A stretch of 64,000 nucleotides of DNA from Pachyseris speciosa. Taxonomy: Eukaryota; Cnidaria; Anthozoa; Scleractinia; Pachyseridae. Positions 28,401-42,000 of the stretch are shown piece after piece. Numbering within the stretch: position 1 is the first letter of the stretch; each line of letters opens with the position of its first letter. Under the pieces are notes generated by a model that was not told the DNA's origin, made no database searches, and worked only from the letters and a program-made list of their open reading frames with translations. A program made the position numbers and the translations under genes. The stretch spans positions 134,501-198,500 of the forward strand of contig JAEMWC010000134.1 of the NCBI GenBank assembly GCA_016490735.1, given 5' to 3'.

Positions 28401-31400
28401 TGATGATTGTCTACGGACAGTCCAAAATGGGTATAGCCTGGGAAATGACACTCAAATTAACATTCTTCTGACTTTAAACTGGCCCACGAATTCGGAAGAG
28501 AATTAGAATACGGAATGCTGGTTTTCAGGAGGAAGGAGAACTGGAAAATATAAAGACAAACTGCCTGGAGCGTCTAAAGAGAAATAGCCTAGCATGTATC
28601 TATCCCGTCTTGTTCGTTGCTAATGTTATAAAACATGTTTTTTTGAAGGCGTGGCTAAAGAGAGCTGAAGACCAAGGCAGCGCTATTCTACTGAACATCA
28701 AAGATGCACAGAGGGCACAAGACAAACTGCTTATTCATCAGGTTAGAATTTTAAGGGGAGGAAGAAATAGTCCTAGCAGTGCATCGATGAATGTAATTTT
28801 CTCGAATTACGGAAGGAGCCTTTATCCGCGATGAAGTTTTTTTTGTGTATGAACGAATTTCGATTAAATTTTCTCCAGCCCATTCTGTTGTAACAGTTGA
28901 AAGACTCTGTCACGTTTTACAAAATTGTTGTCGCATTTGACATTTTTATAATGTAAATATTTACCGAAGTAAGCGATATTAATACCACTAACACGAACAG
29001 GGATCAGTAGTGACAGTATCTCTTGATTCTCGACTTTAATCCGCCATCTTGCAAAGCTTTCAGTTTTCTAAAACATCTTGTTTGGTTTTCCTTTGCTCAA
29101 ACCAAATTTGTCGCCTCTTTGCACGGGTGACCTTGTCAGTGACTCTATCCTTTTTGCTTTGTCTGATAGCACTTTGTAGACGACGTCAAACAACACGAGA
29201 GAGACTTGAAAGAGGTGAATCAGAGCGGAGAAGACTTCCTTCATGAAGCTAAGGTGCTCACTTTAACATAGTTAATTATAAGTTACACCATAACATTATT
29301 AGTTACCAAACAAGAACAGTGTTCATCGAACAGGCCTGTGAATTTTGAACAGCATTCACTTGGAGACCTAAGTATTTAAATTTATGCGTCCTTTTGGTTT
29401 TTCTATTATATGTGCTATTTAAAATAATATTAGTTGAAGTTCCGCTAGAGAAAAATTATTTTGTGGTCAAGCGACAAGAACAGACTTGTGTTAGCTTGCA
29501 ACTGAATCATAGCTTGTCTTTGTCATTTTGCTGCCCAACTCACATAAAATCGTACGTTTCCTGGAAGGGATTCATTTCACCTTAAATTCACAATAGGTAG
29601 TTTAGCTTTTCTTGAATGGTCACACTTTACGATTTAATTCACGGATTCAAAAGTTGAAGCTAAATCAACTGATTAAACGTTTTCCAAAGCAAAAAACAAC
29701 AAAAACAAAAAATCAGATTCAATTCTTAATTCCCTTCAGCTGTCCTTTTCGTAGTGATCATTCTGCAAGAATCTGTGAACTTCTCTCCTAATCACAAAAA
29801 ACTTCGCAGGTTTTCCACGCAGAACTCGAGAGATCTGTCGCTACATTAGAAAGCGCGGACGTCAGTTCGTCGTCTCAAGACATTCCAGACCCAACGAGAA
29901 GTCCTGGGTACTAGAAAACAAGCTTGCTGACATCAACGAACGCTACAACAGGTAAAGAACTGCGAGAAAACGGATAGAGAATGCCAGCTAAACAAGGATT
30001 TCTTGAAGGAACATTTCGAACTCATACAATCATGTATGACGCACCACCCTGTAACGAATTATTATGCGGCGTGACATTTTGTCTCATTCATCCCAATGGC
30101 CGCATCTTCTGGCAACCACTATCATCCCTGCCCCACAGTTATTTTCATCTTCAGTCAGATTTGAGGTGTTGCATTTCTTGTCACTCAAACCTCTTGTTTT
30201 TCATCTCGTGTCACGGTCCCATACTTGCATGCCTCATTTATCTCATGTCATTTGCACTTATTAGTACAAGCACCTGACCAGTTTTGTGTAGCACATTGAC
30301 TAAGAAGATTACTACTATCCTGGATGGGATGCAAGTCCGTTGGCTACCTTAGCTTATGTTGAAATTCACAGTTGTCAACTGGATGCAATGAATGCACCTT
30401 AGTACCTATGATTACCTATTTATATTCTGTAAATAACCTCCCCTCACTAGTAACTGCACAGTGGTAGTGGCCAACTCGAAAGCTCTGCTCTTTTGTCCAC
30501 TGCGCACTATTCCAAATTAATGCCTAATGTACATGTAAGCTAGCTTTGTTTCTCTTTTTACTTTTTTTCTATTCTTACACACTAATATTATGTTTCAAAA
30601 AGTGTGAATAAACTCAAACCGAAACTGAGTACAGAAAGAAAATGTGGCGCAAAGTGTTTATTCTAAGGAAACAACCGTTGAGACGGGTTACTGAGAGTGT
30701 CTTGAATTTCGTTTAGGCTTCTGTTGCTACTCAGTGAGCAAGGAACCGTCTTGGACCGCTCGTGGCGCCAGTTACGCGAGTACGACAGTCAGGCGTCTAA
30801 AGTGTTTCCGTGGTTGAACAGTGCGGAGGACAGACTGGGACGATACATGGCGCAGCCCGTGAAATCAGATCCAGCGGTCATTAAACAACAGATCAACGAG
30901 CTGAAGGTAAACAACCAGTTTGTTTTGGTTTATCACTCGATCAACCCGAGCCATCTGATGAGGTAGTGTCATAGTTAATCTTTGGCTTATCTGAATTCTC
31001 TCTTTATTCTTGACGTGAAAATTTCGAAAATAAAGTCGAAACAATTGCAATGGAAAAGTGACACTTTCTGGCCGAAGCTGAGTGGAAATGGTGCTAACTC
31101 TACTGACACAGGAGGATTTAGGATACAATGAAAAAAGGACGGTAAAGCTAAAAGGCCTGAGAAGTTTGCCTGGCGGCCTTAGGAACGGCTACATTTGCGT
31201 ACTAGGTAGTGTCATCTTGCAAGGTTTTGTCTGGTAGGCTGTAGCCTTATTGCTCTTTGTTGCCCTCTCAGGCGCTGCAAGCAGAGGTCAATTCTCATCA
31301 GGCAGAGATTGTGGCCGTTGGGGTGCTAGGTCACAGCATTCAAGGGTTAATTCGTGGCCCCGAGTTTGAGCGCGGGAAAACCATCAATCAGCGCTACGAT

Positions 31401-33017
31401 GAACTGTGCGCCAACATTGCTGTGTACCAGGCTAAGCTCCAGTCCGCCCTCACCACCTCACAGAACTTCAAGGATGGACTGGACACTGCTATCAAGGCAC
31501 TGACCGAGCTCAAGAAACAACTCGACAAACTGCCGCCCGTGTCACGCAATCTCGTCGAACTCAGAAACCAGGCGCAACAGTTTAAGGTATTGTTGAAGCA
31601 CAATTTGATGAGCCTTCAGTGGTGTGCAGTTATCTGACTGAAGTTTTTTAAAGAAACAAAATGATTTTGCATCAATTTCGTAAAAGTGAATTTTAAAATT
31701 CTTGCACCAGCGGTCTTGCAAAGTTCTTTATGGTACAGTTGATTGCTGTTATGAATGCGAGGACCCTGTTTAAAAACAATTGTCGTTGAAAAGGTAAAAC
31801 CGGAGAGTTCAATTTGCACTGCACGAGGGCAAATAGTTTTAAGTCTTTGGTTTACTCCAGGTAGACATTTCTTAGGGTTGAATTCTTGTTGGATAACCAT
31901 TCGGCAAACGGAATTTCATCGTGTTTGTAGGACTCTATATAGTAATTTCGTCAATTGCCAAGAGCCTTGTCATTCCGTGGCCTTTAAAGGAGTTCTTTAC
32001 TTACAGGTGGTCCAGACTGAAGTGAACCGTCATGGAACTTCAGTAGAGGCTCTGAACGAGATGTTCCACTTGCAGAAGAAGAAGCAAAAGGAATCCAAGC
32101 TGAAACAACTGAACAAGCTGTGGGCAGAGGTGATGAAGAGATCTGACACGAGAAAGGAAGAACTCAAAAGCGTCTTTATCATGATCGCCAAAGACTTCGA
32201 ACGCTGGGAACTGGGAATGATTAAGAGACTTGACTCCGGTGAACTGGTGACTAGTGACATACTTGTGTTCGAAGAGAAGTTGCAGGTGAGTTCCCTAGAG
32301 AGCGTTTTCAATTCATGTGACTACCAGCCACATTGGTTTACTGAAACAAAAGAAAGTATTTGCATAAAAATAGAGTTTAATTCCCAGAGGTTTAGTTTGG
32401 GACACTAACATGGCGGCCGTTTCTTTGTTTTGGGACACCAACATGGCCGTCGTGACGTCATGTGAAAACACTCTATATCAAGGGCATCCTCAGGGTAATG
32501 TCCCTTATCCTTGTAGAAAACATGGGTGATGTTTGAAAAAAAAAGTCGACCACTTCGGGAATCATTTATACATTCTAAGCACATTATATCTTTCACTTAG
32601 TACTCGCACTGTGATTGGTCAACTAGTGTTCTTTCCCGCTCGCCGGATTAACCTCAGAGATATAATAAATATCTTGCAAACCTCGCTTTCTCGGTGCGTA
32701 CTGTAAGTTACAGCAACGTACAGTACGGACCTCGAACTCGGTTAGTAAGAGGTATGTAATCCCAGATATAAATAATATTTTTATTGTACACGCTTTCTTA
32801 ACTTATTTACAGTTTCCTAACGCATCCATGCTAAACTTCAGTTTTAAGTATAATTTTATCGAAAAACAACTTCTATTTGTATTTCCCCTGTGTTATATGT
32901 ACTTGGTTTCATTCTTGCGACTGGGATCTGATTTGGCCATTTTTTCGCTTGAAAGAAAAGCACCGTTACCCATTCGTTCAAAAGATCTATAAAGAAATCC
33001 TTTATCGGTTAAACGTT

Positions 33018-33048
<31 letters not shown>

Positions 33049-36000
33049 TTTTGTAATAGCAATTTCAAGACGAGGTTGAAAAGATGCGGCCAGCTTTTCA
33101 ATCTGTCAATCAAGGAGGCCACGAGCTGATAAACTGGAGAAAAACAAGCAACAGTCCGTTATCCTGGAAACGCTGGACCGTGTAAACAAAAACTGGCAAG
33201 CACTTGCCATCAAGCTGCTCAACACCACTGCTAAGTTCGACGAGTTGCAGGAGCAATCAGAGAAGTTTTACGCTGTTTACAAATACGTGACCGTTTGGCT
33301 AGACACCATGGAAGTGAGGCTAGTTTCCATGCCTCCCGTGGGTCTCGATCCCGATGTGCTTAGCTCTCAGATGAAGGAACAAAAGGTAACGAGGGCTGCA
33401 ATTTTCTGATCGCGTTATTACGCACTTTCTTCTGTCCAACTGAATAGGGACGCAGCTAATTGGGAAAAAAGCCTTAAGGAGTTTGGTTCGTCGCTCAAGA
33501 TTGTGTTTTTTGAGGATGCGTATGGGCTTGTTGCAATTGCAAACCAGGATTTAATCTTAGCAAAAAATAACAAAATGCATAAATTAACAGAGCATTTATA
33601 CCGTTCTTGTTCTTAACTTGAATAAACAAGCATTCGTATGAAATTTGCTGAATCAGGTTATTCATAATGATTTCGTTAAGTTATTCAGGTGTAGTGTATG
33701 ATTGTTAAAAGGAGCTTTTTACAGTTAGATCTTTCCAAAATGCAAAACAATAAATTCTCTCACGTTTGCCTGGTTTCTTTTGTGTTCAGTCAAGTTCCTG
33801 ACAATTTGTCTGGCAACTAAAGAACGTGTTTTCGCAAGTTTTATTTTCTTGAGTTTTGCCTAGGTGAGATCTGTTTCGCTGCAGTTAAAAAGAATTTTTA
33901 TTTTTTGACGCCTTTTTAGCGTTGGCGCTTCCTTAAGTCGGCGAAATCCGAACGCTAAATTACGGAAAAGGAACTGTTAAATTTCTTTAAATACCACGCT
34001 AAAGCAAATGGTTTTTTGAAGTTTATCGCGGTCTGCGCGGCTGTAAAATGTTAAGAGAGAAAGTTGTTTACCCTATTCAATCCTTTACGAAATATGTCTT
34101 TTCTTTTCTTAGGTATTGCAGAGTGAGGCAGTCCAATACAAGGCCCAAATCGATCTCCTTCTGGGCCTGGGGAAAGTGATCGTAAGCATAGCAGTGTCAC
34201 AGCCAGGTGATCACCCCAGTCCCCTCTCGAGGAGGACCTGACAACTACGCACGCGCTATGATGAAGTGTGGAAGGGCCTGGAAACGCGTAATGTGACGTT
34301 AGAGACAACCGTTCTACAGAGGAGAAGTACAGAAGATTGGTGCGGAATATCACAATATTCCTCACCCGAACGGAGAAGAGACTGGGAAAATTGGACCTGT
34401 AGCTGGAGACACGGATACAATAAGGCGGCAGATCTCTGAACACAAGGTAAGATCCAATGGAATAATGTTCACCTTAAGGTGTGACATGAACACATAAGTT
34501 CGTCCTGTTTGAGGCTCATAACACAGCTGCCTTTACTCTACAAAACTGTTTAGGAACACAAAACTCTGAACCTTGTGCAAAAGCTAAGATTTCCTTGTCG
34601 TTCAAAGGCAAAGTAAGTCGCCAGGGGCCACTGGGCACTGCTGAAATGGTTGCGAATATCCTTCATCTTTCTGAGTAGCTCAAATCAGTGCACAGTAGCC
34701 TAATACAACATTGAGGAAGTCATTAAATAGTCATTCCATGAACTCGAAAGTCTATAATGTGCTTTGAGTAAAGGATGTGCCTGTACTGAGATATTCTTTT
34801 ATTTCTGATGACCTTCAAATTTCGCGTTCCGTGGTGCACTGCTACTGAAAAGCAGATGCAGCCCTTTCAGCTGGTTTCAGTAATGATGTAGTCGGGAACT
34901 AAACGGAATTGGTTTTGACTTTATTTCGTAGACGCTTCAGAACGAAATCACTCAGAACCAGGGAGATGTTGTTCTACTCTTGAAGGCCGGAAATAATTTG
35001 CTAGATGGCCGCGAAGGAGCTGCGGGAAGTGACGAAATCCAGGTTGTTATACTAATAACGGTTTAGTCACAATTCACAAATCAATTGAAAGGAAAAAAGG
35101 AGACAAAGGAGGTTATCCCTTTCTAGTTTGTCTCCTACTGTACTATTACTATACTTCTAGTTCACTTTCTTTTCCTCCCCACCTTCTAAATCATATCTTT
35201 ATTTAAAGAAAGGATTCTTATGTTACTAGCGATGGGCAAACGAAGAACTGAGCGGAAATCAAGCCAAAACAACAAAGGCGATGATATGAAACGGAAGACG
35301 TTGATTTTAATTCTGTATAAATAACCAAAGAAGAAGCTCTGTGTCCATGCTAACAGGAGTCGAAACGGTGAAATTATGACGTCGTAACCGAATAAAGTGT
35401 CCTAAGTTTGTAATAGCGGGAGTTGACTTCAGTCAAATGTGTGTAACTTTCTCCGAGGAATTGGTTGCTGTCCGTATAAGCGGGGTATCCGTAATATTGG
35501 GGTGTCTGCTAGGCGAGAGTTGACTGTAAGTAAAGTCGTCTGTATATACTGTGGTGTATTTACTTGTCTTGCGGTTTTTCGTAGGAGGAAATTTCCAGCG
35601 TTAAAGGTCGAATGGAGTTCATCGTGGTCGCCTCCAACGAGCGTCAGAAGGAACTGGAGAGCACTTTAAGCACGGTCAAGAACCTGGACGAGTCTATCCA
35701 GTCCCTCACGGTTCAGTTCAAACAGCGGCAGCAGGAGATCGAGTTACTGATGAAAGAAGACGATCCCATGCACCTTGGCAGGCGGTTCAAGGTTAGACGG
35801 GATGTTTGCCTCGTTGAACGTATTCTCTGTTTATCTAAGTTGTTTGAAAACTAGAAAAGTTTCTACGATAGTCATCTGGGTGGGGGACATACATGTAATT
35901 CAACCATTATCAGGAAAAGACCGTGATGCACAATGTAAAACTAAGATATCAGATGAATCTATAGAGTAAATACCATGTTGCTGAAGGATAAACAGCGATG

Positions 36001-39000
36001 TAGAAGAAGGAAATTTGGGAAACTCTTCCACCACTTCTAATCATGGGTGGATCAACGGCAGGCTTTTCGATTGCTTATGTCTGAGAGCGTTTCGAAAAAC
36101 GTCCTCGAATACCATTCTTGTCTAATAAAAACGATTGAAGACACTTACGTGTTAGCGATTCCCAAGACACACGTTGAAGGCTTTAGGGTTGCTTCTTTTG
36201 CTAAGGTAAAGAAGCTTTAATGTACACATGTAGGGGCATTTGTTTTGACGTATTCTTCTTTGCGCAGTGAGCTGTAATTTGTACTTTTCAATTTCATGAC
36301 TCCACAGCTGCGTTTTTTATTGCTGAAGGTTACCACCCCTGGATGGCTTTTTGACCATTATAAATCATACCTCGAGACTCTATTGTTTATACCTTTTGCC
36401 CTTCATGAACAGAAAATGGAAATTTATTTTAATTTATGGGAATTCAATAACATCTTCGGAAGAACATTTTCACGATAAAATTTCCATTTTAATCATCCGT
36501 TGGATCATTTGCGCAATTATCATGCTCATGCACTTTCAATAACATCATTGAAATGTCATTTTATTTACCGTTAAGTCTATTATACCTTCAGAAAAAACAT
36601 TAACATCAATAACACTGTCGTTTACATTTTTTTGAAAGTCATTACTGGCAAGTACATGACCGTCCATAATGACTTTCAAAAAATGTAAGCGACAGTGTTA
36701 TTGATGTTAATGTTTTTTCAGAAGACATAATAGACTTAACGATAAATAAAATGACATTCCAATGATGTTATTGAAAGTGTATGAGCATGATAATTGCGCA
36801 AATGAACCAGAGGGTGATTAAAATGAAAATTTATTCATGAAAATGTTCTTCCGAAGATGTTATTGAATTCCCGTAAATTAAAATGAATTTCTATTATTTG
36901 TTAATGAAGGGCAAAAGGTGTATTAAGCAAACAATGAAGTCTCGCCGATCGGTTAGGGCGAGCGGTTAGAGCGCTGGATTTCAATGCGGCTGCCCCGGGT
37001 TCAAATCCCGCTCCGGCCGCTAGCTGGTGTTGTTCTGGGTAGTCCCTGGTTGAACTCCTCGGTCATCCTTGTACATAGCCAACTGGTTTGCCTCCGGCCA
37101 GTTGGGATTCTTACCATGTTATATTTATTTGAATTATTTGTTTCTCACACAGTTTGTATGATATTTGTATTATTATCCTTGAAAAGCTCCGACGAGGAGA
37201 GGATATTTAAGTTATTTATTTATTTTATTATTTGGCGGGTAAAAAATTGTACGGGCTCTTTGATATTGTTAAGATCTCTCATGATGATGTAAAATGGAGT
37301 AAAATGTTGAAAAGTTCGGCGTTCAACAGGTGTTGGATCAGGAAATAGCAAGTCTGAATTACCAACTGAATAGCACCAACGAATCCGGACAGGAAGTGAT
37401 CGACCATCTGCAGGACACAGCTCAAGACCCGAGTCCTGTTGTTCACAAAGTGGAAGGTGTAAACAGCCAGTGGGACGAGCTTCAAGCTAAACTACAAGAG
37501 TTACGAAATCACGTCAAAGATAAGGTAAGGTTATGGAGAAGACACTTTTCTGCCACAATTTGTTCATCCATTCATGAGAATTTTGTAGCCGGCATTTTTG
37601 CCAGGTTTCCTGTGTAGGTTATGTTACGGTCACCCTGTTTATGTCACGCTGGTGTGTCACGTTTGTGGAACTGGTAGCTTCCGCCTTCGTTCAGGTGAAT
37701 ACCTCTTTTGTATCCTTTACTTAGTTAAGTTTATTTCTTGTGCCCAACCGTACATTGTAGTGTGTTTATTTGCAGTGTCAAACATTGTTTCAATGTTCTG
37801 TAGTGATCAAGAACTTCGGACGTCCAGGAAGCGCAGGAACATTAGAACGCTAGCGCTTTGAAACCCTCTTCCTGTTTTGATTGCTCGGCAACTTGCGCAA
37901 CGCTGACAAATCTCAAACCGTTTTCTTTAATGGAGTTTTGGGGTCCTCAAAGCTTCGGTAGCCTGGCAGATCCTATAAGCTCTAAATTTCAGTGGCGGGG
38001 TGTTCAGTGTCGCAGCCCCTGATTGTTTTAGAGCTAGGCTCCATTGTTTGTGTTGTTTGTTCTTTTGTCTCAACTGAAGGGTGGTCTCCAATCAGGTGAG
38101 ACCTTGTAAGAGCTGTGAGGTGACACCAAAGCCTTTTATAGTCTCCTACCCATGGGAACTTTAAACACGTGATTTTTCTAAAATAATCTTTGACCCAAAA
38201 CACAGAGCACACTACTTTTATTCGTTTATTACTTGTTCTGTGCTGAAAACGTGGCAACAAAATGGCATTATGTGAATTTGCTCGGGGCATTCACGACTTT
38301 AATTATATGGGAAACTATCCAACCATTGTTGTGATTGGCTTCGATTTTATGTTGAATAATGTCTTCATTAGTCGCCCAATGATCATTGCGGAATGGTGTG
38401 CAAAATATCGAGATCGTGCGATTTTTTTTCTATGCAGATTTAATACTGATACTCTTCTCATGCTAATTATGGGTTGTCTGACACGTTTTGTGGTCAGTCG
38501 TTTGAGAGCTCTTCGAAATGAATGTCTCCTCTGTCGTCGATCGGGTTTTTGGCTTCTTTAGAAGGCGTGGAACAGCCGTGAGTTGACTTGTTAAGTGCGC
38601 TTTATTTATCTGCAAGTAACTGAATCTCGAGTGGTTTTGAAAGTAGTTTTTTTTGACTCGGTTATAATGCAAGTATTATTCTAGTCGATCCGAGCAAGAG
38701 ATCTCAAGACTAAATGCTGCCCGTGGCTGTAGAGATTTCGAGGATTGCAGTCGTTATTCGCTATGAAACAAATTTCTTGCATGTTTACAAAATATTGAAA
38801 TTAACACGTACGTGCATCTCTTCAAACCAATATTTAATTTTCAGTTAGTTCGCTAATCATTTAGAGACAAATTAATACTCTCAGGATTTGACAATTCGGT
38901 TTTGAAGTTTGAGGTCAAAGCTTGTTTATCAATGCAAGGTCCATTTGTCGAGTTTATTTCTCATTGAAGGGACTCCGTCACGGCTGCTTGCTTTCAAAGC

Positions 39001-42000
39001 GTGGTTTCTTCCGCTCAAACGATTCTTTCGCACAATCATTATTCACTTTGATAGCAGCCCTCTCAGTATTGCTCATGAGAAACCTTGCTTGTGTAGCTTA
39101 CCGAGGAGAATGCATATTCTTTGTTCATATATTTTCCGTCGTTTTGCGTCTTTAGCCCATCTCTTGAAAATGTAGTTTCTCAGAAAAAAGGGGCATTGTA
39201 CTGCATGTGTTTACAGATGCATCGAAAGGTCTAGTGATCAAACTAATTAATTTTACACGAAGATAATCACGGAAACATTCGGTCCATATTGCGAAGCTAA
39301 TAAAAAAAGGAAGATTTCGTTTTTAAATAAATTTTACTCTACTACGGTATTTAAGCAGATTTGGAGAAGAGTCTCGCGTATGTTCGTTGCCAATCAGAAT
39401 CACGTCTTGTTGGTTTAATGTTTGTTTGAAAATTCTACCTAGCTAAATGAATTGAACTTATAAGGGATTGCAGTAATATTACTGATGTCACTGCTTTGCT
39501 TTGGGTTAACTCATTGAAGCTTCACCCACACCAAAGTGTTTTTAAAACTTACTAGTGTTTCAACGAAGACACTTCCAATACAGCTGCTTGATGGCTAAAA
39601 GCTGCCGAATTATTATTCATCCTATCTAACAGCGCCGCAGGGCTCAGACTGTCTCATGTTTACAATTAAAGTATACAGAAGTAATTTGAAGCTTGATTTT
39701 CTCGTTGTTACCTAGAAACGGCGAAAATGCTCAAAACTAGAAATGTGGGTGGAGCGCGTATTCATTCTAAAATTAATTGGAGTTTTGTGTGATTTATTTG
39801 ATGTCTGCTTATATCTGTAGGGTGCTGGTTCAAAGGAGGATGATTCTACCGTTCCCTTTAAGGTTACAACTGTGAAAAAGAGCCAGATTGAAGGATTTAG
39901 TGTTCCGTTGTCTGTAAGATTGCAGGCGGAGCCTGTAGAAAGCTCGCGACCTAATGGAGAACTTTCCGCGAGACCTTTCGAATTAGGACAAACTGTGTCG
40001 AGAACTTCCGATAGTGATGAGAGTCCAGAGGACAAATTTGCTTTTGAAGTTACAACGGTTAAAAAGGGTACTGTAGAAGGATTTAGCATTTCAGTTCCCA
40101 AAAACCCCGAACTTGACACTACGGAAGACCACAATAAGAACGATGAGGGACAATTTGAGTGGGGAAGGCCGCTTCTCGGTGACTCCTCCGATGAAGACGA
40201 CTACGGAGACGAAGATGGGGCGGGATTTAATGAGGTGAGTATTCCTTTGAAGCGCTCGGTAAGAGAGGTAACGAAACCAGAACAAGAAGTTATCGAGGAG
40301 TACGTCGATGATGAAGGTCGTCAGGTGAAGAGGATTTCAAAGGTCACAACTACTAGGACAATAACAAGATTCGAGCGGCGAACACCTACGCATGAGTTAG
40401 CTGTTGATGTTCCGGTGGAGCCTGGAGAGGACCTTGAGGAATACATTGATGAACACGGCCGGAGGGTGAGAAGAGTTGTCCGAACGTCTGTTACCACTAG
40501 TACCAGGAAGGTACTCAGGGATGGAGCGGTGAAGGTTGTCCTCACACCTGGGAAACAAGAAACCAGAGAAGGACCCGAGGACATGGAGCGAATTCAGACC
40601 TTCACGTCTGAGCGCGGTCACCGCGTCCAAAAACTTACCAAGACTACATTGAAAACTCAGTTGAAGGGAAGCTCAGGACTCGTGAAAGTGAAGTTGCCAC
40701 GAGAAATCACAACTCCAGAGGATGACGAACCTTCCGTGTACCAGTCTCCGGATGAGGGTGTACTGCCTGAAAGAGTCGAGAGAAATGTGACTTACCCAGA
40801 TTGGCTTGTATCAATCAAAGAAAAACGTAGCCCAAGAGAAGTCTCGATTTCTTCAATTCAGATTGAGCCATATCCGTCGGAGCTACCAACAGCACGTGAT
40901 ACGGAGAGACCGCAGATCATCGAGGAAGTATCGGCGTCTATTATAGAAAGGAATCCACCAGTGATTGCACTAGAAGCTGTCGAGGAAGATGAGGAGAGTC
41001 CTGCGATACGTGAGCGTAAAAGAGTTGAGCCTCCTGTGGGTATTTCCGAGTCACCTGGAGTACCCCGAAAAAAGATGCACATGCAGGTTTCACCTGTTGC
41101 GGTCAGCGAAGCAGATGTGCCCTCACCCACGCCTCCCATTGAGCGAGAAAGAGAAGATGAAATGGAAGTAGAGGTCGAAAAGGAAGGTGATGAGGCAATG
41201 GCTGTAGGTGAAGATGAAGAAGACGACGAGGACGAAGAAGAGGACGAGTTTGAGGAGGAAATTGTGATAGTAGAGGTTAAGAGGCGCCCAAGCATCCCCA
41301 AATGGTTTGTTGTTGTCCCAGATGAACCAAGAATTCCAATCAAATCAGAAGGTCTTGTTTATCCGATAAAAACTACGCTTATTGACCCCCAGATTAGGCA
41401 AACACCAGCAATACGGGAAGATATATCTTATGTAACTATCGAGAGAAGGGCCACAATTCCTGAGATAAGCGAATCTGATCTTTCTTCTGAAAAAGCAGAT
41501 GATCAGATGCCCGAGGAGATTGAAGAGCATGTTGATGAAAACGGTACTCAAGTAAGAAGATCTGTGAATCGAATCGTCACAACAAGAACCGTAATCCGCA
41601 CATCTGTTGGTGACCAACGAGAAGAGCCACAAACAAAGGTTTTCGAGTCAGCTGCCCCGGTTTACCTGGAGATTGTCTCTGAAGATGTAGTGCCTTCATT
41701 TCAAACCCGAGACGTTGCCCTGCCTGACTGGATGGTTGAAAGTGAGCCAACACCAAGAGAACAGAAACAGCCCCGTGAAGAAATTTCCTGGATAATCCTA
41801 CCGTCCAAACCGAGAGAACCTGAAAGTAAGGAGGAAACTGAACACGAGGGTGTACAGGAAAGCGTTACTGCAACAACACTGAATCGGGAAATTGTTATTC
41901 CAGAAATTGCGGATATGGACGATAAGTCACCAGAGAAGGTTGAAGAATATGTTGACGAAAATGGTGTGCGAGTTAGGATTGTGAGACGTAACGTAGCAAC

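Noticed and set aside
28529..28648. Alternative upstream acceptor extending exon 16 by 40 codons
   Set aside because: The added residues do not resemble spectrin and the shorter exon gives a normal helix A; kept only as a possible variant.
32286..32408. Continuation of exon 21 open frame past its donor
   Set aside because: Read-through of intron sequence; the donor 'gtgagt' after KLQ is strong and the residues after it are not spectrin-like.
37982..38672. Chance open frames of about 70-100 codons in intron 26
   Set aside because: No splice-site pairing, no family resemblance and no periodic pattern.
40858..41343. 161-codon minus-strand frame with a long serine run
   Set aside because: It is the antisense shadow of the acidic Glu/Asp run in exon 27.
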